Shown here piece after piece: positions 13,150 through 16,490 of a DNA stretch of 16,490 nucleotides (position 1 is the first letter of the stretch; every line of letters starts with the position of its first letter). Made by a program: the position numbers and the translations under genes. The stretch is taken from assembly GCA_910588425.1 (NCBI GenBank), contig CAJUPM010000005.1, forward strand, positions 51,982 to 68,471. The letters are read 5' to 3'. The stretch is from an uncultured Christensenellaceae bacterium. GTDB taxonomy: Bacteria; Bacillota; Clostridia; Christensenellales; Christensenellaceae. The notes under the pieces are model-generated. The model had not been told where the DNA came from. It was given only the letters and a program-made list of their open reading frames with translations, and did no database searches.

Positions 13150-13237
13150 TACCCGAATGCCGAGATGGCAGAAATTGTCAGAACCATACACGGCGCTGAC
13201 AATCGGTTTGCCAGAGAGCAAATGCTCTCCCATTTTG
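13150..13237 (+). repeat. R1 repeat, single unit
   Basis: ATACCCGAATGCCGAGATGG, then CGGTTTGCCAGAGAGCAAAT and GCTCTCCCA. The conserved end abuts the XRE-3 terminator. Confidence 0.8.
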
Positions 13238-13249
13238 ATTGTTTCGTAT

Positions 13250-13297
13250 GGGGGTATGGGGGCTTGGCCCCCATGTTTACCCATCGTCCTTGACCTT
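13250..13297 (-). repeat. R2 hairpin repeat, copy 12
   Basis: Reverse copy, GGGGGTATGGGGGC-ttg-GCCCCCATG to TCCTTGACC. It overlaps the ATPase stop codon, and the last ATPase codons (AAGGTCAGGGGCTAA) repeat the GGTCAAGGGC end of R2. Confidence 0.85.
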
Positions 13298-15638
13298 AGC
13301 CCCTGACCTTTCCCTTTTTCTTCTCCGCCCAGCCGATGAGAACCGCGAAAATGCGCTCCAGCAGAATGCTTCCGGCGGCGATGGCCAGAAGCGCCGGAAG
13401 CTGTGCCGCCCCCGGCAGGGAAACCTGCAATAACCCCTGGAATAGGTAAATTGCCGCGTAGAACCCGATGCTCATGGTCGTAAACAGGAACACCCGCAGC
13501 TTGTTAAACGGCCAGCAGGATTTGAAGACCGCGGCAATGCCCATCAGGCCCACCAGCAGATACATGGCCGTCTCGGCCTGTGCGCCGGCAAAGCCCAGCG
13601 CCGGCCCGGCCAGCCAGAGCAGCAGAACATCCGCCACGATAGCCAGCGCGTTGGGCAGTGCCCGGCGCAGAACCTGGGGCAAAAACCGCCCGCGCACCTT
13701 GCGGCCGTCCGGCTCGAAGGACATGAACAGCGTCGGGTAGCCCTCAATGGCCAGGTCAATCAGCGTAATCTGAATGGGCAGGAAGGGGAAGGGCGTGTTC
13801 ATGAAAATGCAGAGCAGGGAGAGGATGGCCGAATAAATCGTCTTGACGAAGAAGATGCTGGCCACCCGGGTTACGTTGTTGACGACTCTCCTGCCCTCTG
13901 CCAGCACCTGGGGCAGCACGGCGAAATCCGATTCCAGCAAAACCAGCTGGGAAACCTGCCGGGCCGCGTCGCTGCCCTCGCCGATGGCAATCGAGCAGTC
14001 CGCCTCCCGAAGAGCCAGAATATCGTTAACGCCGTCGCCCGTCATGGCGACCTGATGCCCCGCGGCCTGGAGCGCCTGCACCAGCTGTTTTTTCTGATGC
14101 GGGGAGACCCTGCCAAACACGGTATACTCCTCCGCGGCGGCGGCCAGCTCGGCCTCGCCCAGCAGGCTGGCATCGATATACCGCTCCGCGCCAGCCAGCC
14201 CTGCCTGGGCCGCGATGGCCGAGACGGTTTTCGGGTTGTCCCCGGAAATCACCTTGAGGGCGACTCCCTCATTTTTGAAATATTCCAGCGTTTCATGGGC
14301 GTTTTCCCGGATGGCGTCGGCGAGCAGAATCGCCCGAAGCGGGGTAACGGCAGGCAGCGGCGCTTTTGCCGAGACCTCCCCCTCCGCCAGCCCAGCCATC
14401 AGCACCCGCGCGCCAGCCTCCATCTGCGCCGCAATCTCCTCGGGCAGCTGGTAATCCGGGCAGAGCCGCTCGGGCGCGCCCACCACGAACACCTCCCCGC
14501 TCTCAAAAGCCATGGCGCTCCACTTGCGCTGGGAAGAGAAGGCTACTTTGCCGCAGGGGATCAGCGTGCCGCCCTTAGTGTAGTAATCCGAAAGCGCCTG
14601 GAACGTGGCGTTGTTGTCGTCGGTATGCGCCAAAAAGCTGCCCATCAGCGGCTCAAAGCGCGCATCCTCTTTTAGGATTACCTCCCGCTCGACTCTCATG
14701 CGGCCAGAGGTGATGGTGCCCGTCTTGTCCAGGCAGAGCACGTCCACATGCGCCAGCGTCTCCAGGGCATAGAGCTCCTGCACCAGCACTTTCTTTTTGC
14801 CCAGCCGGATGACGCCCGTAGCCAGGGCGATGCTCATGAGCAGGAGCAGACCCTTGGGCAGCATACCCAGCAGGCCGGCCGCCGTGCCCACGACGCTGCC
14901 CGCCAGCGCGTCGCCCCGGAAGAAATACGCCTGCACAAAGAGCAGTGCGCCCAGCGGCAGGATGAACCAGCCGGTAAACCGGGTGACTTTGCGCATGGAA
15001 GCCAGAAGCTCGGAGCTGACTTTGCGGTGCGCCTTGGCCTCCTCGGCGATTTTGGTGGCGTAGCCCGCCGCGCCGATATGCTCAACTTTGGCGCGGCATT
15101 TGCCCGAGAGCACGAAGCTGCCCGAAAGCACCAGGTCGCCCGGCTGTTTGGAGACCGGGTCGCTCTCGCCCGTCAGCAGGGATTCGTTGACTTCTATCTC
15201 CCCCTCCAGCAGGATGGCGTCCGCGCAGATTTGCCGGCCGCCCTCCAGGCAGAGGACGTCGTCCAGCACCAGCTCTTCCACGGCCACCGTCTGCATTTTG
15301 CCATCCCGGATCACATCCGCCCTGGGAGCGGAGAGCAGGGAGAGCTTGTCCACCAGCTTTTTGGCCTGGATTTCCTGGAAAATGCCGATGGCCGTGTTCA
15401 GTGCAATGATCGCCATGAAAAACAGGTTGGACCACGCGTGCACGGCCGCCAGCGCCAGGGCGATGAGCAGGTTGAAGAGGTTAAACAGCGTGCAGACGTT
15501 GTCCCGGATAATCTGCCCGGTGGTTCTGGTGATTTTCTTGGGCGCGGTGTTTTGCAGGCCGGCCTGCTTCTGGCCGAGCACCTGCTCTGCCGAGAGGCCG
15601 TCTTTGGCCGAGGGATTTAGGCGGGATGTTTGGTTCAT
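13296..15638 (-). CDS. Cation-translocating P-type ATPase (CtpE/Exp7-like)
   Basis: A 780-residue integral membrane pump driven by ATP. Actuator motif LTGES at 155-159, phosphorylated aspartate D304 in DKTGTIT, nucleotide and hinge motifs KVISGDNPKTV (462-472) and MTGDGVND (532-539). Predicted membrane segments: about 48-67, 70-88, 221-239, 246-273, then six between 592 and 768, ten in all. The TM6 signature IEGYPTLFMSFEPD resembles the CtpE (mycobacterial calcium pump) and pneumococcal Exp7 group and lacks the CPC of heavy-metal pumps. The usual PEGL of TM4, whose glutamate is an ion ligand in calcium-type pumps, reads PKGL (261-264). Substrate is therefore uncertain: calcium by family, but possibly altered. 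GGAGG lies 5 bases before ATG 15638. Single-gene unit between inward-facing R2 copies. Confidence 0.93.
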   Translation of the reverse strand: MNQTSRLNPSAKDGLSAEQVLGQKQAGLQNTAPKKITRTTGQIIRDNVCTLFNLFNLLIALALAAVHAWSNLFFMAIIALNTAIGIFQEIQAKKLVDKLSLLSAPRADVIRDGKMQTVAVEELVLDDVLCLEGGRQICADAILLEGEIEVNESLLTGESDPVSKQPGDLVLSGSFVLSGKCRAKVEHIGAAGYATKIAEEAKAHRKVSSELLASMRKVTRFTGWFILPLGALLFVQAYFFRGDALAGSVVGTAAGLLGMLPKGLLLLMSIALATGVIRLGKKKVLVQELYALETLAHVDVLCLDKTGTITSGRMRVEREVILKEDARFEPLMGSFLAHTDDNNATFQALSDYYTKGGTLIPCGKVAFSSQRKWSAMAFESGEVFVVGAPERLCPDYQLPEEIAAQMEAGARVLMAGLAEGEVSAKAPLPAVTPLRAILLADAIRENAHETLEYFKNEGVALKVISGDNPKTVSAIAAQAGLAGAERYIDASLLGEAELAAAAEEYTVFGRVSPHQKKQLVQALQAAGHQVAMTGDGVNDILALREADCSIAIGEGSDAARQVSQLVLLESDFAVLPQVLAEGRRVVNNVTRVASIFFVKTIYSAILSLLCIFMNTPFPFLPIQITLIDLAIEGYPTLFMSFEPDGRKVRGRFLPQVLRRALPNALAIVADVLLLWLAGPALGFAGAQAETAMYLLVGLMGIAAVFKSCWPFNKLRVFLFTTMSIGFYAAIYLFQGLLQVSLPGAAQLPALLAIAAGSILLERIFAVLIGWAEKKKGKVRG

Positions 15639-15679
15639 AGTTTCCTCCAGTTGTGTTTTGCAGTCAGGGGAAGGGAAAA

Positions 15680-15733
15680 GGTCAAGGGCCTTGGGCTAAC
15701 ATGGGGGCAAGCCCCCATACCCCCTCACCGGGA
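15680..15733 (+). repeat. R2 hairpin repeat, copy 13
   Basis: GGTCAAGGGCCTTGGGCTAA, arms ATGGGGGC (15701-15708) / GCCCCCAT (15711-15718), then ACCCCC. The GGTCAAGGGC end faces the 5' end of the ATPase gene about 40 bp away. Confidence 0.9.
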
Positions 15734-15756
15734 TAATAGAATGGGATAGTGCGGGG

Positions 15757-15875
15757 AGACAGCCCGTGCGGCGGGCACGGCATGAGGGAGCATGTGCCTG
15801 GCAAGATGATTATCGGCACTGTGTGCAGAGCTTTTAGCTTCCACACTCCCATCATTCGGGTGTGCCCTCCGCAGG
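15757..15875 (-). repeat. R1 repeat, reverse orientation
   Basis: GGGAGCATGTGCCTGGCAAG and CATCATTCGGGTGTGCCCTCCGCAGGA carry the R1 blocks in reverse order. The flanking 15876-16024 is G+C-rich, with GGCGCC-type short palindromes and no gene or RHH remnant that I can see. Confidence 0.75.
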
Positions 15876-16024
15876 AGTATTGTATCATAGAATTTCGGCT
15901 TTGAACACCCGAAAGGCGCCTTGGCGCGGCGGTGCCCGGCGCAAAAAGCAGAAAGCCGGGTTTCTTAGGCCGGCGGCCAGTGCGCCAAAGCGGCCGCGAA
16001 GCTGTGCCCCGCGCAGGAAGCGCC

Positions 16025-16219
16025 CTAATCCGAAAGCAAATCCTCTTCCTCCTCCTGTTTGGCGGGCTTCCAGTATTGGCAGGCAGGATGGGCCACCTCC
16101 CGCTTTTTGCAGCGCGGATAGACGCAGTGCCCATAGTTCAGCGCGTCGTATCTCCCCCATGACTGGCGGATGTAGTGCAGGCGGAAATGTGTGCAGTTGC
16201 CGCAAGTGTGTTCTTCCAT
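16025..16219 (-). CDS. Small Cys-rich (probable zinc-binding) protein, copy 2
   Basis: A 64-residue paralog of the protein at 2670-2858. MEEHTCGNCTHFRLHYIRQS, GHCVYPRCKKR and PACQYWKP are kept, with cysteines at 6, 9, 32, 37 and 47, so the spacing between C9 and the second pair grew by one residue. The C-terminus is again acidic (KQEEEEDLLSD). Start ATG 16219 has AAGGAGG 8 bases upstream; a TTG three bases earlier is possible but less likely. Unlike copy 1, no RHH gene overlaps its 3' end and no XRE gene is divergent within the window. It sits between R1 copies whose conserved ends face it. The function is unrecognised; retention of all five cysteines in both copies argues for metal binding. 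Confidence 0.78.
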   Translation of the reverse strand: MEEHTCGNCTHFRLHYIRQSWGRYDALNYGHCVYPRCKKREVAHPACQYWKPAKQEEEEDLLSD

Positions 16220-16297
16220 CAATTCGCCCTCCTTTTGAAAATTGCGGCCTACTTTGCCAACAGTTTTTCGGTGATTTGATGGCTTTTTGCGCCGCTA

Positions 16298-16329
16298 TTT
16301 TATCTATACCTCTATGATAACAGATAAAA
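16298..16329. promoter_or_regulatory. A+T-rich inverted repeat upstream of Cys-rich copy 2
   Basis: TTTTATCT (16298-16305) and AGATAAAA (16322-16329) are perfect 8-bp arms with a 16-bp centre, about 80 bp upstream of the gene. A likely operator/promoter region; no clean -35/-10 pair can be chosen. Confidence 0.35.
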
Positions 16330-16341
16330 ATCTTTTTTTAT

Positions 16342-16490
16342 ACCCGAATGAAGGGAATGAGAAAGTTGCAATCGCCGCACGCGGCGCCGGAAATCAGCCT
16401 GCCAGAAAGCAAATGCTCGCTCCTGCGGAGGGCACACCCGAATGAAGGGAATGAGAAAGTTGCAATCGCCGCACGCGGCGCCGGAAATCA
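16342..16490 (+). repeat. R1 tandem array running off the right edge
   Basis: Units start at 16342 and 16436, a period of 94 bp. The 55 bases of the second unit inside the window read the same as the first. Each has CCGCACGCGGCGCCGGAAAT, and the first shows GCTCCTGCGGAGGGCAC at its end. The conserved end faces the Cys-rich gene. Confidence 0.9.

Noticed and set aside
13246..13262. G-quadruplex in the GTATGGGGGTATGGGGGC stretch
   Set aside because: Only two long G-runs occur per copy, too few for an intramolecular quadruplex; the hairpin explains the G/C arms better.
14748..15620. 290-residue open frame on the plus strand
   Set aside because: Antisense shadow of the P-type ATPase in G+C-rich DNA; no recognisable domain.
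1..16490. R1 repeats as integron attC sites with gene cassettes
   Set aside because: Integron attC sites share one orientation and need an integrase and conserved core sites. R1 copies flank genes in opposite orientations, lack consistent RYYYAAC/GTTRRRY boxes, and no integrase is seen.

Overview
The window looks like chromosomal DNA of an anaerobic, fermentative Clostridia-type Firmicute. The basis is a gyrase pair with Gram-positive-style sequence, a fermentative D-lactate dehydrogenase, an iron-sulfur-flavoprotein-like oxidoreductase, AGGAGG-type ribosome binding sites, and small Cys-rich and ribbon-helix-helix (RHH) proteins of a kind common in gut clostridia. The genus cannot be named from sequence alone. 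Coding regions are moderately G+C rich.

Layout, left to right: a tandem repeat array (1-290); an FMN/Fe-S flavoprotein (375-992, +); ldhA (1322-2320, +); a divergent small-gene module with RHH and Cys-rich genes on the minus strand and an XRE regulator on the plus strand (2507-3204); gyrA (3766-6234, -); a 1.1 kb repeat-only gap; gyrB (7334-9262, -); a 1.06 kb repeat-only stretch; a membrane-anchored XRE regulator (10334-10843, +); a lipoprotein (11317-11925, +); a 110/220-bp tandem array (11997-12512); a second divergent RHH/XRE pair (12583-13116); a 10-TM P-type ATPase (13296-15638, -); a second copy of the Cys-rich small protein (16025-16219, -); and a tandem array running off the right edge.

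The most striking property is the intergenic DNA, nearly all of it built from a few repeat families. R1 is a 94-110 bp unit starting ACCCGAATG, often tandem. R2 is a GGTCAAGGGC...ATGGGGGC-loop-GCCCCCAT hairpin with 13 full or partial copies. R3 is a ~255 bp element with two copies, and R5 is a twin palindrome with two copies. The ends of these repeats are oriented: the ACCCGAATG end of R1 and the GGTCAAGGGC end of R2 usually face the nearest gene, so several transcription units sit as islands between inward-facing repeats. R2 often begins at or just after stop codons, and its stem varies in length on both arms together.

The genes do not form one pathway. gyrA and gyrB encode the two gyrase subunits but are separated by repeats. 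ldhA regenerates NAD+ in fermentation. The ATPase probably moves a cation. The small RHH/XRE/Cys-rich genes look like compact autoregulated modules. One RHH gene has its intrinsic terminator inside its own 3' coding end, which would be expected to make stop-less mRNA.
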